From NCBI RefSeq assembly GCF_000720255.1, contig NZ_JOJE01000015.1:182151-246150 (forward strand): a DNA stretch of 64,000 nucleotides, in the 5' to 3' direction. Numbering within the stretch: position 1 is the stretch's first letter; each line of letters opens with the position of its first letter. The notes below the pieces were generated by a model. That model saw nothing but the letters and a program-made list of their open reading frames with translations, was not told the DNA's origin and searched no databases. The translations under genes were made by a program, and so were the position numbers. The DNA comes from Streptomyces griseus subsp. griseus (lineage in GTDB: Bacteria; Actinomycetota; Actinomycetes; Streptomycetales; Streptomycetaceae). Of the stretch, positions 44,280-52,484 are shown in pieces.

Positions 44280-45236
44280 TCAGGGGCGGAAGGTACGCCG
44301 GTAGGTGTCAGGTGGGACGCCGACGCTGCGGTGGAAATGGCGGCGCAGGGTGGTGGCGGTGCCCATGCCGGTGGCCGTGGCGATGGTGTCCACCGTGGCG
44401 TTGGTGGTCTCCAGTAGTTCCTGGGCGTGGCGGATGCGCTGGGTATGGAGCCATCGCAGTGGTGTGGTGCCGGTGAGGTGTCTGAAGTAGCGGCCGAGGT
44501 GGCGTGAGCTCATGCGGGCCTGGCGGGCCAGGTCCTCCACGGTGAGCGGTTGGTCCAGCCGCTCCAGCGCCCAGGGGAAGAGCTCGTCCAGTGGGTGGTT
44601 GCCCGGGGCGGGGAGGGGGGTGGCGATGAACTGGGCCTGCCCGCCGTCGCGGTGGGGTGGAATGACCAGGCGGCGGGCGATCTTGTTGGCGTTGGCCGAG
44701 CCGTGGTCGAGGCGGACCAGGTGCAGACACAGGTCCATGGCGGCGGCCTTGCCCGCGGAGGTGAGGACGTCGCCGTTGTCGACGTAGAGGACGTCCGGAT
44801 CGACGGTGGCCGCCGGGTGGCGCCGGGCCAGCTCCCTGGTGTGGGCCCAGTGTGTGGTGGCGCGCCTGCCGTCCAGCAGTCCCGCCGCGCCCAGGACGAA
44901 GGCGCCCGTGCACAGTGAGGCCACGCGGGCGCCGGCCTCGTGGGCGCCACGTATCGCCTCGACCAGCTCGGCGGGCGGGTCTCGGTCGGTGTCGGCCCAG
45001 CCGGGGACGATCACCGTGTCGGCGTGCGTGAGGTGGTCGAGTCCGTGGTCGGGCTCAAGGCGGAAGCGGTCGACGTGTACCGGAGCGCTTCCGCAGACGG
45101 AAAAGTCGTACCAGGGGTCCACGACGTGGGTCAGGTCGGATCCGAAGATCTCGACGGCCACGGACAGTTCGTAGTGGAGCATGCCGTCGGTGACGGCCAG
45201 TGCGACAGCGGGCATGTCCGAAACTGTACGCGTCAT
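44280..45236 (-). CDS. AraC-family regulator with N-terminal DJ-1/PfpI domain
   Basis: 318 aa GlxA-type regulator (unrelated to the copper oxidase GlxA). The DJ-1/PfpI-like domain has VALAVTDGMLHYELSVAVEIFG and the VASLCTGAFVLGAAGLLDGR nucleophile elbow (Cys in SLCTG). The C-terminal AraC double helix-turn-helix comes after PLTVEDLARQARMSSRHLGRYFR. An ATG at 45236 with a weak GGAAA site is used; MPAVALAV at 45215 is an alternative. It is divergent from the oxidoreductase at 45344, which may be its target. Confidence 0.86.
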   Translation of the reverse strand: MTRTVSDMPAVALAVTDGMLHYELSVAVEIFGSDLTHVVDPWYDFSVCGSAPVHVDRFRLEPDHGLDHLTHADTVIVPGWADTDRDPPAELVEAIRGAHEAGARVASLCTGAFVLGAAGLLDGRRATTHWAHTRELARRHPAATVDPDVLYVDNGDVLTSAGKAAAMDLCLHLVRLDHGSANANKIARRLVIPPHRDGGQAQFIATPLPAPGNHPLDELFPWALERLDQPLTVEDLARQARMSSRHLGRYFRHLTGTTPLRWLHTQRIRHAQELLETTNATVDTIATATGMGTATTLRRHFHRSVGVPPDTYRRTFRP

Positions 45237-45343
45237 GTCGTTTCCGACAGTCGTGCGGGGTGCTGCGGCGAGGACAGGATGTGGGTGTCGGGCCGCAGTG
45301 GTTCGACATCACGGCGAGCGTTCGAGTACACGGGGAGAGTCTC

Positions 45344-46387
45344 ATGGGGTCAGGTCAGCTGGTGGCGGTGTTCGGCGCGTACGGTCACACCGGGCGGTTC
45401 GTGGTCGCGGAGCTGGCCGCGCGTGGGTTCGTCCCGGTGCTGTCCGGGCGCAACGCACAGGCCCTGGAGGAACTGGCCCGCGAACACCGGCTGGAGGCCC
45501 GGGTGGCCTCGGTCGAGGACCCGGCCTCGCTGGACCGGGCCTTGGCGGGCACGGCGGCGGTCATCAACTGCGCCGGCCCCTTCGCCTCGACCACCGGCCC
45601 CGTCATCGAGGCCTCGCTCCGCGCGAGCATTCCCTACCTGGACGTGGCCGCCGAGCTCGAGGCCAACCTCGACACCTTCGCCCACTACCGGGAGCGGGCC
45701 CGGGAGGCGGGAGCGGTGATCGTGCCGGCCATGGCGTTCTTCGGCGGCCTCGGCGACCTGCTGGCCACCGAGGCAATGGGCGACTGGACCGAGGCCGACG
45801 AGGCTCACATCGCCTACGCGCTCAGCAGCTGGCACCCCACCGCCGGCACCCGGCTCTCGGGCGCGGTCTCCCGCGAGCGGCGCGGCGAGCACCGACTGCG
45901 CTACAGCGGCGGACGATGGGAGCACCGCACCGACGCCGCGCCCACCGTGGAGTGGACCTTCCCGGAACCGATGGGACCGCGGCAGGTGATCGGGGAGTTC
46001 ACGATGGCGGACGTCGTCACCGTTCCCCAGCACCTGTCCATCCCCGAGGTGACCACCTACATGAGCGCCGAGGCGGCCCGCGACGTCGCCGCTCCCCACA
46101 CTCCGGCGCCGTCCGCCGCCGACGAGAGCGGGCGCTCCGACCAGACCTTCCTCGTCGACGTGGTCGTGCGCTCCGGCGGAGCCGAACGCCGGGCCACGGC
46201 AAGCGGCCAGGACATCTACGCCGTCACCGCGCCCCTGGTCACCGAGGCCCTCGAGCGCGTCCTGACCGGCCGTACCAAGGCCGTCGGCGTCGTCTCCGCC
46301 GGCGAGGCCTTCGATGCCCTCGACTTCCTTCACGCGCTCGCCCCGCACATCTCACTCGACCTGCACCCGCAGATGCAGAGCGTCTGA
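45344..46387 (+). CDS. Saccharopine dehydrogenase-like NAD(P)-binding oxidoreductase
   Basis: 347 aa from the ATG at 45344, which has a GGGGAGAG ribosome site. The N-terminal Rossmann motif is AVFGAYGHTGRFVVAELAARG; VINCAGPFASTTGPVIEA and YLDVAAELEA then follow as in the saccharopine reductase/trans-acting enoyl reductase group. It reduces or dehydrogenates an unidentified substrate. Divergence from the AraC/DJ-1 regulator suggests that regulator controls it. Confidence 0.8.
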   Translation: MGSGQLVAVFGAYGHTGRFVVAELAARGFVPVLSGRNAQALEELAREHRLEARVASVEDPASLDRALAGTAAVINCAGPFASTTGPVIEASLRASIPYLDVAAELEANLDTFAHYRERAREAGAVIVPAMAFFGGLGDLLATEAMGDWTEADEAHIAYALSSWHPTAGTRLSGAVSRERRGEHRLRYSGGRWEHRTDAAPTVEWTFPEPMGPRQVIGEFTMADVVTVPQHLSIPEVTTYMSAEAARDVAAPHTPAPSAADESGRSDQTFLVDVVVRSGGAERRATASGQDIYAVTAPLVTEALERVLTGRTKAVGVVSAGEAFDALDFLHALAPHISLDLHPQMQSV

Positions 46388-46508
46388 CCCCACCCGTCCG
46401 CCGTCCGTCGGGCACGCCCTCAGCGAGCCATGACGACATGGGCGTAGGCGTCCACGCCTCGAACGGTGGGAGTGGTGTCTCCCCCTGGGAGTGGTGCGGG
46501 CATGCCGA

Positions 46509-46546
46509 GACGGACGGCCCGTCGGGGGAATTCCGGGCCGTCCGTC
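46509..46546. terminator. Bidirectional terminator
   Basis: A 13-bp perfect stem, GACGGACGGCCCG with CGGGCCGTCCGTC, lies between the convergent oxidoreductase and DsbA-type genes. The rest of 46388-46650 shows nothing. Confidence 0.8.
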
Positions 46547-46650
46547 GGGCTTCCCGGACTGTCCCGGGAAGCGGGCACCGCGCACCGGACCGCGGCACGG
46601 TGTGCCGTGGCTCGGAGCCGCGGCGGTCTTCGCGGCGGTCTCGCCGCCGT

Positions 46651-47307
46651 TCAGCAGCCGTCGATCCCGCAGGCGGTGCCCTGGGTGACGGCGAGGGAGG
46701 CCTGTTCGTCGAGGACCGCCTTGCGCAGCTGGGCCGCGTTCGGCACGCCCTCGATGCGGTGCCGGTCGTTGACGATGATCGTGGGAACGGCCGAGATGCG
46801 GTACGCCTCCGCGGTGCGCAGCGCCTCCTGGTGGCTCTCCCGGTAGGTGCCGTCCTTCAGGGCCCGCGCGTAGTCGTCGGCGTCGAGACCGAGTTCGGCC
46901 GCGATGGCGGTGAGCACCTCCAGCCGGCCGATGTCCTGGTTCTCCTGGAAGAACGCCCGCAGCATGCGCGGGGTGTACTCGGCCGCCCTGCCGTGCTCGG
47001 CGGCGTACTGGTAGCCCTCGAACGCCAGCCGGGTGTACGGCTGCGGCGAGACGGTGGGCAGGGTGATGTCCACCCCCAGCCGGCGGGCCATGGGATAGAC
47101 CGAACTCGCCCACACCGAGGGCAGGTACTCGTCCTCGGGGCGCAGTGTCGGCTTCGGATACGGCCGCAGTTCGAACGGCATCCACTCGATGTCGACGTCC
47201 AGGTCGTGCGTGGCCTCGTGCAGCGGCCCCTCGGCGAGCATGCAGTACGGACAGACGTAGTCCGACCACACCTTGACGCTCACCCGGTCGTTCGTCATGT
47301 CGCTCAT
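46651..47307 (-). CDS. DsbA-family (FrnE-like) thioredoxin-fold protein
   Basis: 218 aa from the ATG at 47307 (GGGGAGG site), overlapping the stop of the deaminase gene. A CPYC active site (Cys19, Cys22) lies in WSDYVCPYC, the helical insert of the FrnE/DsbA type follows, and the cis-Pro motif is AVPTIIVN. It ends in ACGIDGC. FrnE-like enzymes act as disulfide isomerases or glutathione-type transferases, and one acts in polyketide tailoring. No signal peptide is present, so it is cytoplasmic. Its operon is preceded by the MarR-type operator block. Confidence 0.85.
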   Translation of the reverse strand: MSDMTNDRVSVKVWSDYVCPYCMLAEGPLHEATHDLDVDIEWMPFELRPYPKPTLRPEDEYLPSVWASSVYPMARRLGVDITLPTVSPQPYTRLAFEGYQYAAEHGRAAEYTPRMLRAFFQENQDIGRLEVLTAIAAELGLDADDYARALKDGTYRESHQEALRTAEAYRISAVPTIIVNDRHRIEGVPNAAQLRKAVLDEQASLAVTQGTACGIDGC

Positions 47308-47783
47308 ACCGGCCTCCCCTTGCTCATGAGGTACTCCTCGAACGGCTTCGTCGCGTCCGGGACCTGTAGATACGTCACCTTCACCGGCCAGTCGACCGGG
47401 TCCTTCGCGAAGATCGAGTACGAGCCCGAGTAGTCGAAGCCGTACCGCGCGGCCGTCCTGCGGTCGACGGCGTACACGACATGGCTGACGCTGAAGTACA
47501 GCGACGCCATGTAGCACAGGGCGCACGGCTCGCCGGAGGCGATCAGCGTGGCGCCGGCGGTCGCCCACACCCCTTGTTCGGCGGCCGCCTTGCGCAGTGC
47601 GACGACCTCGGCGTGGGCGGTGGGGTCGTCGTCCTCGCGCACCCGGTTGAATCCGGTGGCCAGGATCTGCCCGTTGTTGACGACGATCCCGGAGAAGGGG
47701 ATGCCGCCCTTGGCGACGTGCTCGCTGCTGATTCGCACCGCTTCCTGGACGTATTCGGCCAGCCGGCTCTCGTCGGGTGTCAT
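47304..47783 (-). CDS. Nucleoside/cytidine-type deaminase
   Basis: 159 aa zinc hydrolase. The zinc-binding motifs TAHAEVVAL (His-x-Glu) and GEPCALCYMAS (PCxxC) are intact. The rest of the fold resembles guanine deaminase or tRNA adenosine deaminase-like enzymes more than classical cytidine deaminase. Its stop overlaps the DsbA-like start (ATGA). The promoter that probably serves this operon lies unusually far upstream (48085-48114), leaving a 290-base leader in which I find no gene. Confidence 0.84.
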   Translation of the reverse strand: MTPDESRLAEYVQEAVRISSEHVAKGGIPFSGIVVNNGQILATGFNRVREDDDPTAHAEVVALRKAAAEQGVWATAGATLIASGEPCALCYMASLYFSVSHVVYAVDRRTAARYGFDYSGSYSIFAKDPVDWPVKVTYLQVPDATKPFEEYLMSKGRPV

Positions 47784-48017
47784 GGCTGCACTCCTGTCAG
47801 AGGGCGGTCGGGCGGAGCGGAAGGGCGCCGCCGGTGATCGAGGCGAAGGAGACCAGCCGGGCCGGGGGCGAGCCTTGGGGCGCGGCCTTCGGCGTGCGCG
47901 TGCTCGGCGCGGACGTGATCTCGAAGAGCGAGGGCAACGGCAGCCGGGCCCGGCCTCGGCGGGCGGAACCGCCCGCGGGGTTCGCCGCGTTGCCCGGCAC
48001 CGGTGCGCCCCCATCTG

Positions 48018-48038
48018 CTTGCTTGTGCGTACAAGTAA
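48018..48038. promoter_or_regulatory. Second conserved site (B) left of the MarR gene
   Basis: CTTGCTTGTGCGTACAAG with an inner CTTGT/ACAAG inverted repeat. Its partner, reading inverted, is at 58932-58953 and shares CTTGCTTGT. Each B site is exactly 70 bases from the start of the paired A site. Confidence 0.6.
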
Positions 48039-48084
48039 TCGCTCCGCAGGGCGACCCCCTGAGGGATCGAAGGAATGGAGTAGA

Positions 48085-48114
48085 AGATTGCATGAACATG
48101 TATCTTGTTGTCAA
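48085..48114 (-). promoter_or_regulatory. Leftward promoter with MarR-type operator (site A, left copy)
   Basis: On the minus strand TTGACA (48114-48109) is followed by 18 bases and CAATCT (48090-48085). The spacer contains CATG-TT-CATG, an inverted repeat ideal for a MarR dimer. The right end of the cluster has the same arrangement. I read it as the promoter of the deaminase-DsbA operon. Confidence 0.6.
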
Positions 48115-48142
48115 CGCCGCTTGGGAGGATCCGGTACCTCAG

Positions 48143-48589
48143 ATGACAACCACCCCGCACGCGCCCACTGCGTCCTCTGACCAAGCCATGTGGAACAGGG
48201 TGCTCACCCTGCACGCGCATGTCGAACGCCAGCTCACCCAGGTGCTGCAGCGCAAGCACGGCATCGGCCTGTCCGAATTTCGCGCTCTGGAATGCCTGGT
48301 CCAGGCCGCGGACGGCGAGCTGCGCATGCAGGAGCTGGCGGACAAGGTCGGTCTCGGCCAAAGTTCGGTGACGCGCCTGGTCGGCCGCCTGGACACGGCC
48401 GGCTTCGCCTTCCGGGACCTGTGCCCCGACGACAAGCGCGGGGTGTACGCGGTGATCACCGACGAGGGTCGGCAGCGCTACGCCGCCGCCCGCGGCACCT
48501 ACGGCGAGATACTGAGCGCGGCACTGAACACCGCGGGAGCCACCCCCGAGCTCGCCCGTACCGTCCAGGCGCTGCGCAGCGGTCTCTGA
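48143..48589 (+). CDS. MarR-family transcriptional regulator
   Basis: 148 aa. Helices and the winged HTH are typical: IGLSEFRALECLVQAADGELRMQELADKVGLGQSSVTRLVGRL (the recognition part around residue 60, split here) and the wing DLCPDDKRGVYAVITDEG. The nearest start, MTTTPHAP at 48143, has a distant ribosome site, while an ATG at 48092 would overlap the operator. I prefer 48143. It should bind CATGxxCATG-like sites at 48.1, 48.85 and 58.87 kb, and is likely the repressor of the cluster, of the outward operons and perhaps of itself. Confidence 0.86.
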   Translation: MTTTPHAPTASSDQAMWNRVLTLHAHVERQLTQVLQRKHGIGLSEFRALECLVQAADGELRMQELADKVGLGQSSVTRLVGRLDTAGFAFRDLCPDDKRGVYAVITDEGRQRYAAARGTYGEILSAALNTAGATPELARTVQALRSGL

Positions 48590-48636
48590 CCTGCGCTTTC
48601 GCCGACTTCCGCCGCCCCCACCCGCATGGGGCCGAT

Positions 48637-48668
48637 CGAGAGCCGCCCGGTTTCCCGGGCGGCTCTCG
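48637..48668 (+). terminator. Terminator of the marR gene
   Basis: A 14-bp stem (48637-48650 with 48655-48668), CGAGAGCCGCCCGG, closes a four-base loop, 48 bases after the stop. Confidence 0.8.
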
Positions 48669-48812
48669 GCGTTCACGGACTTCGGCGCGGCAGCTGACGC
48701 AAACGCCCGATTCCTGAGGTGAAGCGCCCAGTGGAGCCTTTGATGCGTCGGTGGCAGGTTTTTCAAGCCTTCGAAATGAATATCTCGTGAAGCGCCGTTG
48801 ACACATGGGTCC

Positions 48813-48832
48813 GGCGTGACTTCTGTCACGCC
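48813..48832. promoter_or_regulatory. Inverted repeat upstream of the cluster promoter
   Basis: Arms GGCGTGAC and GTCACGCC with a four-base TTCT centre, 20 bases upstream of the -35 box of the biosynthetic operon. It may bind an activator. The remainder of 48669-49036 shows no gene. Confidence 0.45.
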
Positions 48833-48843
48833 GATCGCGGCAG

Positions 48844-48879
48844 ATACATGCTTGACTCTGCATGCATTATCGCTACGGT
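48844..48879 (+). promoter_or_regulatory. Promoter of the biosynthetic operon with MarR-like site
   Basis: TTGACT (48852-48857) and TACGGT (48874-48879) are 16 bases apart. An AGATACATG half-site shared with the outer A sites (48843-48850) and GCATG (48860-48864) overlap it, so MarR binding would block RNA polymerase. The leader to the first ATG is about 150 bases. Confidence 0.55.
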
Positions 48880-49036
48880 GAATGACCGAACGACCACGGG
48901 GGGCGTGGACGGAGCCGGCTCAGCGCGATGGGCGCCGGGCTCCGGACGCGGCTTTCCGGCGCGCCTCATGCGCCGTCACCCCCCTTGCAGCGGAGATCAC
49001 TCTTCCCGTCGAAGTCGGGATGAACAAGGGGGAACC

Positions 49037-50515
49037 ATGCCATCCTTACGCCTCTGTGATGCGTTGGCCGCGCATGCGCGGCACCGGCCCGAGGCCGCGG
49101 CCCTGGTGTGGCGCGGGCGGCGCACCACGTATCGCCGGCTTGTCGACCTCGCCGAGGAAATGGCCGCCGCGCTGGACCGCCTGGACCTCGACCGCAGCCG
49201 CCCGCTGTACGTACCCGCCCACAAGACGCCGGAGACGATCGCCCTGCTCATCGGGGCCTTCCGGGCGGGCTACGCCGTCCTCACCCCGTCGCCCGGGCTG
49301 GGCGCCGCGGTCCTGGAGACGCTCACCGTGCAGGCCCGGTGCTCCGCGGTCCTCACCATCGACGACCGGGGTGCGCTGCACCACGACGACGTCCCGCAGA
49401 ACGAGGCGGCCGCCCGCGGATTCGACGCCGTCGACCCCACCACCGCCCACCTGCTGCTCACCACCTCCGGATCCACCGGAACGCCCAAGATCGTGCCCAT
49501 CGGGGCCGACGCCTTCGACCGGTTCGCCGCCTGGGCCGTCGAGACCTTCCACCTCACCGAGCGGGACACGCTGCTCAGTTACGCCCCGCTCAACTTCGAC
49601 CTCTCGCTGCTCGACGTCTGGACCGGGCTCCGGCTCGGCGCCGCTGTCGTGCTCGTCGAGGAGGACTCCGCCACCGACGCCCGCCACCTGCGGGACCTGG
49701 TCGCGGAGCACAAGGTCACCTTCGTGCAGGGCGTCCCCATGCTGTACCGGCTGCTCACCCAGGACGACGCCCGGCACCCGCACGTCCGCACGGCGATCTT
49801 CACCGGCGACGCGATGCCGCGTCCGCTGCTGGCCCGGCTCGGCGCGGCCTTCCCGGGCGCCCGCTTCCACAACGTCTTCGGCTGCACCGAGACCAATGAC
49901 AGCTTCCTCCACGACGTCGACCCCGCCGCGGCGGGAGAGAAGACCCCGATCGGCCGCCCGCTGCCCGGCGTGCGGGCCCTGCTCCTCGATGACGAGGGGA
50001 AGGTCCTCGACGGGCCCGGCACGGGTGAACTCTTCGTGACGACCCCGTTCCAGACCGCGGGCTACCTGCAACGCGAGCGCAACGAAGGGGTGTTCGTGCC
50101 CGCGCCCGACGGCGGGCCCGAGGTGTTCTACCGCACCGGCGACGTCGTCTCCCGGGACGCCGAGGGCCTGCACCGGCTCGACGGGCGGACCGACTTCCAG
50201 GTCAAGGTGCGCGGTGTGCGCACCAACGTCCAGGAGGTCGAGAACGTCCTGGCCACCCATCCGGACGTCGCCGAGGCCGCCGTGGTGGCCCTCCCCGACC
50301 CGGAGGCCGGCTACCGGCTGCACGCCCAGGTGACCCGGCGGCCCGGCACCGCCCTCACCTCCCTGCGGCTGCGTACCCACAGCGCCGCGCACCTGCCCCG
50401 GCACGCCATCCCCTCCTCGGTCCAGGTGGGCGACACACCCCTGCCGCGCACCGCGACCGGAAAACCCGACCGCAACCTCATCAAGGCACTGCGCCAGAAG
50501 GGAAACCACGCATGA
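49037..50515 (+). CDS. Free-standing adenylating enzyme (amino/aryl acid activating)
   Basis: 492 aa ANL-family enzyme from the ATG at 49037 with an AAGGGGG site. Motifs in order: AMP-binding LLLTTSGSTGTPKIV (A3), LSYAPLNFDLSLLDVW (A4), FGCTETND (A5), YRTGDVVSRDAEGLHRLDGR (A7/A8) and TATGKPDRN (A10 Lys). The stop overlaps the carrier protein start (ATGA), so it most probably loads an acid onto that carrier. Its acid cannot be read from the sequence. It is close to amino-acid activating domains of NRPS type rather than to fatty-acid CoA ligases. No condensation domain is present nearby. Confidence 0.85.
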   Translation: MPSLRLCDALAAHARHRPEAAALVWRGRRTTYRRLVDLAEEMAAALDRLDLDRSRPLYVPAHKTPETIALLIGAFRAGYAVLTPSPGLGAAVLETLTVQARCSAVLTIDDRGALHHDDVPQNEAAARGFDAVDPTTAHLLLTTSGSTGTPKIVPIGADAFDRFAAWAVETFHLTERDTLLSYAPLNFDLSLLDVWTGLRLGAAVVLVEEDSATDARHLRDLVAEHKVTFVQGVPMLYRLLTQDDARHPHVRTAIFTGDAMPRPLLARLGAAFPGARFHNVFGCTETNDSFLHDVDPAAAGEKTPIGRPLPGVRALLLDDEGKVLDGPGTGELFVTTPFQTAGYLQRERNEGVFVPAPDGGPEVFYRTGDVVSRDAEGLHRLDGRTDFQVKVRGVRTNVQEVENVLATHPDVAEAAVVALPDPEAGYRLHAQVTRRPGTALTSLRLRTHSAAHLPRHAIPSSVQVGDTPLPRTATGKPDRNLIKALRQKGNHA

Positions 50516-50769
50516 GCACGCTGACGGACGAGATTCGCGGCTATGTCGTCACCGAATTCCTCGACGGAGAGGACACTTCCGACCTGACCACCGAATTCGA
50601 CCTGATCGACAGCGGAGTCGTCGACAGCCTCGGACTGGTCCGGATCGTCTCGCACCTTTCCGGTGCCTACGCGATTCCCGTCGACGACATCCCGCTGAAG
50701 CCGGAGCACTTCCGCAGCATCGGCGCCATCGCCGCCTTCGTGGAGAACGCGAACCGGGCCGCCGCCTGA
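50512..50769 (+). CDS. Acyl/peptidyl carrier protein
   Basis: 85 aa with the phosphopantetheine Ser39 in SGVVDSLGL. Acidic helix 2 and ALA-rich end are typical. It overlaps the adenylating-enzyme gene and is its obvious partner. The carrier holds the activated acid as a thioester for the enzymes encoded downstream. Confidence 0.88.
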   Translation: MSTLTDEIRGYVVTEFLDGEDTSDLTTEFDLIDSGVVDSLGLVRIVSHLSGAYAIPVDDIPLKPEHFRSIGAIAAFVENANRAAA

Positions 50770-50846
50770 TCTTCCGGGAGAAGCCGGAGAAGTTTCCGGG
50801 AGAACCCCGGAGAAGCGAAACCCACACATCCCGAAGGAGTTTTGTC

Positions 50847-51221
50847 ATGATCGTTCGAAGCATCAGTGACGTCGCCCCCGTGGAGTGGGGCAACGGAACC
50901 AGCCACCGTCTGCTGACCGCGGCCGACGGCATGGGCTTCACCGTGTGCGAGACCCTGGTCCGCAAGGGCACCTCGAGCGCGCTGCAGTACCGCCGGCACC
51001 TGGAGGCCTGCTACTGCACCGGTGGTTCCGGCGAGGTCGTCACCAAGGACGGGACGCGCTTCAAGATAACCGAGGGCACCATTTACGCCCTCAACGAGAA
51101 CGACGCGCACCACCTCGTGGCGTCCGACTACGAAGACCTGAGACTGATATCGATCTTCAGTCCAGCCCTGCGCGGCGACGAGAAGCACACGCTGTCCCCC
51201 GACGGCTTTTCCCAGTACTGA
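50847..51221 (+). CDS. EctC-like (L-ectoine synthase family) cyclase
   Basis: 124 aa cupin with a GAAGGAG ribosome site. Opening MIVRSISDVA, then RLLTAADGMGFTVCETLV, RRHLEACYCTGGSGEV and GTIYALNENDAHHL match ectoine synthase. The iron ligands of EctC (Glu57, Tyr85, His93 in Paenibacillus lautus EctC) correspond to Glu53, Tyr80 and His88. EctC closes a ring by condensing an N-acetyl amide with an amine. No ectA, ectB or ectD is in the window, so here it may cyclise a carrier-linked or other diamino substrate. Cognate chemistry is inference. Confidence 0.82.
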   Translation: MIVRSISDVAPVEWGNGTSHRLLTAADGMGFTVCETLVRKGTSSALQYRRHLEACYCTGGSGEVVTKDGTRFKITEGTIYALNENDAHHLVASDYEDLRLISIFSPALRGDEKHTLSPDGFSQY

Positions 51222-51296
51222 GTCCCGTGTTCCGGGGCCCGCCGCCGACGGGCCCCGGCCCCTCAGCTCACCACGTACCGGAAGGCCGGCACAGCC

Positions 51297-52457
51297 ATGA
51301 CATCCGCATTCGCCCAGTCCGCTCCGCAGACCCCCGATCCCGCCCCCGATCCCTATGAACTCGCCGCCCCCTGGGCCGAGGAACTCAACCGTGACGTGGA
51401 GGAGTTCGACGCCCGCGCCGAATTCCCCTGGGAGAAGTGGAAGACGATCCGGCGCTCGGGAATCCTGACGGTCCCCTTCGAGACGCGTCACGGCGGCCGC
51501 GGCGGCACCCTGACCGAGACGATGCGCGCCCTGGAGGGACTCGGTCACACCTGCCGGGACGCAGGCCTCGGCTTCTCCGCCTCCACCCAGATCGTCAGCG
51601 TCGGCGTCCCCCTCCAGGCGTTCGCCGGTGAGGAGCTCAAGTCCCGTTTCCTGCCGCGGATCGTCTCCGGCGAGCTGATCACGGCGCATGCCATCACCGA
51701 GCCGGAACACGGCTCGGACGCCATGAACATCACCACCACCGCGCGGCGCGACGGCGACGACTACGTCATCGACGGCGGCAAGATGTTCATCACCAACGCG
51801 CCGATCGCCGACCTGTTCCTCCTGTACGTGCGCACCGGCGACCCCGGCCCCTTCGGCCTGAGCGTCTTCCTGGTCGAGCGGGACACCCCCGGCCTGCGGG
51901 TCGGTGAACCGCTGGCCAAGATGGGACTGCGCACCTCCCCGCTGAGCGAGGTGACCTTCGAGGGCCTGCGGGTGCCCGCCGCCCGCCGCATCGGCCAGGA
52001 GGGCGCCGGCTTCCTGATCCTCGACCATGTGATGAAGCGGGAGATTCTGTTCTCCTTCTCCCTCACGCTCGGCGAGATGACCCACCGCCTGGAGCGGGTG
52101 ATCCGCCACGCCAGGACACGCCGCCAGTTCGACCAGCCGATCGGCCGGTTCCAGGGCGTCTCGCACCGGATCGCCGACATGAAGATCGCGGTGGAGACCT
52201 CACGCAAGTGGCTCACCGACACCGGCGCCAAGGTCGAGGCCGGCCAGGACGCGGCGATCGACATCGCCGCGACCAAGACGGTCGTCAGCGAGGCCAACAA
52301 GAGCACCGCCCTGGACGCGGTGCAGATCTTCGGCGGCCAGGGCTATCTGACCGGCACCGGCATCGAGCGCGACGTGCGCAACGCCGTCGGCGGAACCATC
52401 TACTCCGGCACCAGCGAGATCCAGCGCAACCGCATCGCCGCCCTGCTGGGCCTGTGA
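51297..52457 (+). CDS. Acyl-CoA dehydrogenase-like flavoenzyme
   Basis: 386 aa. FAD-dependent fold with HAITEPEHGSDAMNI, GGKMFITNAPIADLF and the C-terminal QIFGGQGYLTGTGIERDVRNA, then GTSEIQRNRIA. The expected catalytic Glu position near the end (GTIYSGTSEIQR) follows the family. In biosynthetic clusters such enzymes oxidise acyl or aminoacyl thioesters on carrier proteins, so acting on the loaded carrier is likely. Confidence 0.85.
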   Translation: MTSAFAQSAPQTPDPAPDPYELAAPWAEELNRDVEEFDARAEFPWEKWKTIRRSGILTVPFETRHGGRGGTLTETMRALEGLGHTCRDAGLGFSASTQIVSVGVPLQAFAGEELKSRFLPRIVSGELITAHAITEPEHGSDAMNITTTARRDGDDYVIDGGKMFITNAPIADLFLLYVRTGDPGPFGLSVFLVERDTPGLRVGEPLAKMGLRTSPLSEVTFEGLRVPAARRIGQEGAGFLILDHVMKREILFSFSLTLGEMTHRLERVIRHARTRRQFDQPIGRFQGVSHRIADMKIAVETSRKWLTDTGAKVEAGQDAAIDIAATKTVVSEANKSTALDAVQIFGGQGYLTGTGIERDVRNAVGGTIYSGTSEIQRNRIAALLGL

Positions 52458-52484
52458 GCGGGCAGCGCTGACGAAAGGGTGACC

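Noticed and set aside
44160..47433. Long plus-strand frames antisense to the AraC, DsbA and deaminase genes
   Set aside because: They cross clear genes on the other strand and carry no family motifs.
47784..48114. Possible small gene in the gap before marR (frames on both strands)
   Set aside because: Proline/arginine-rich shadow frames, no ribosome site, and the region contains the control sites.
48092..48142. MNMYLVVNA leader of the MarR reading frame, echoed by MNMYLAVNA in the minus strand near 58.9 kb
   Set aside because: The similarity is in the DNA of the operator block, not protein conservation; the second copy lies in the 3' end of the MFS gene and its reverse strand does not encode a regulator.
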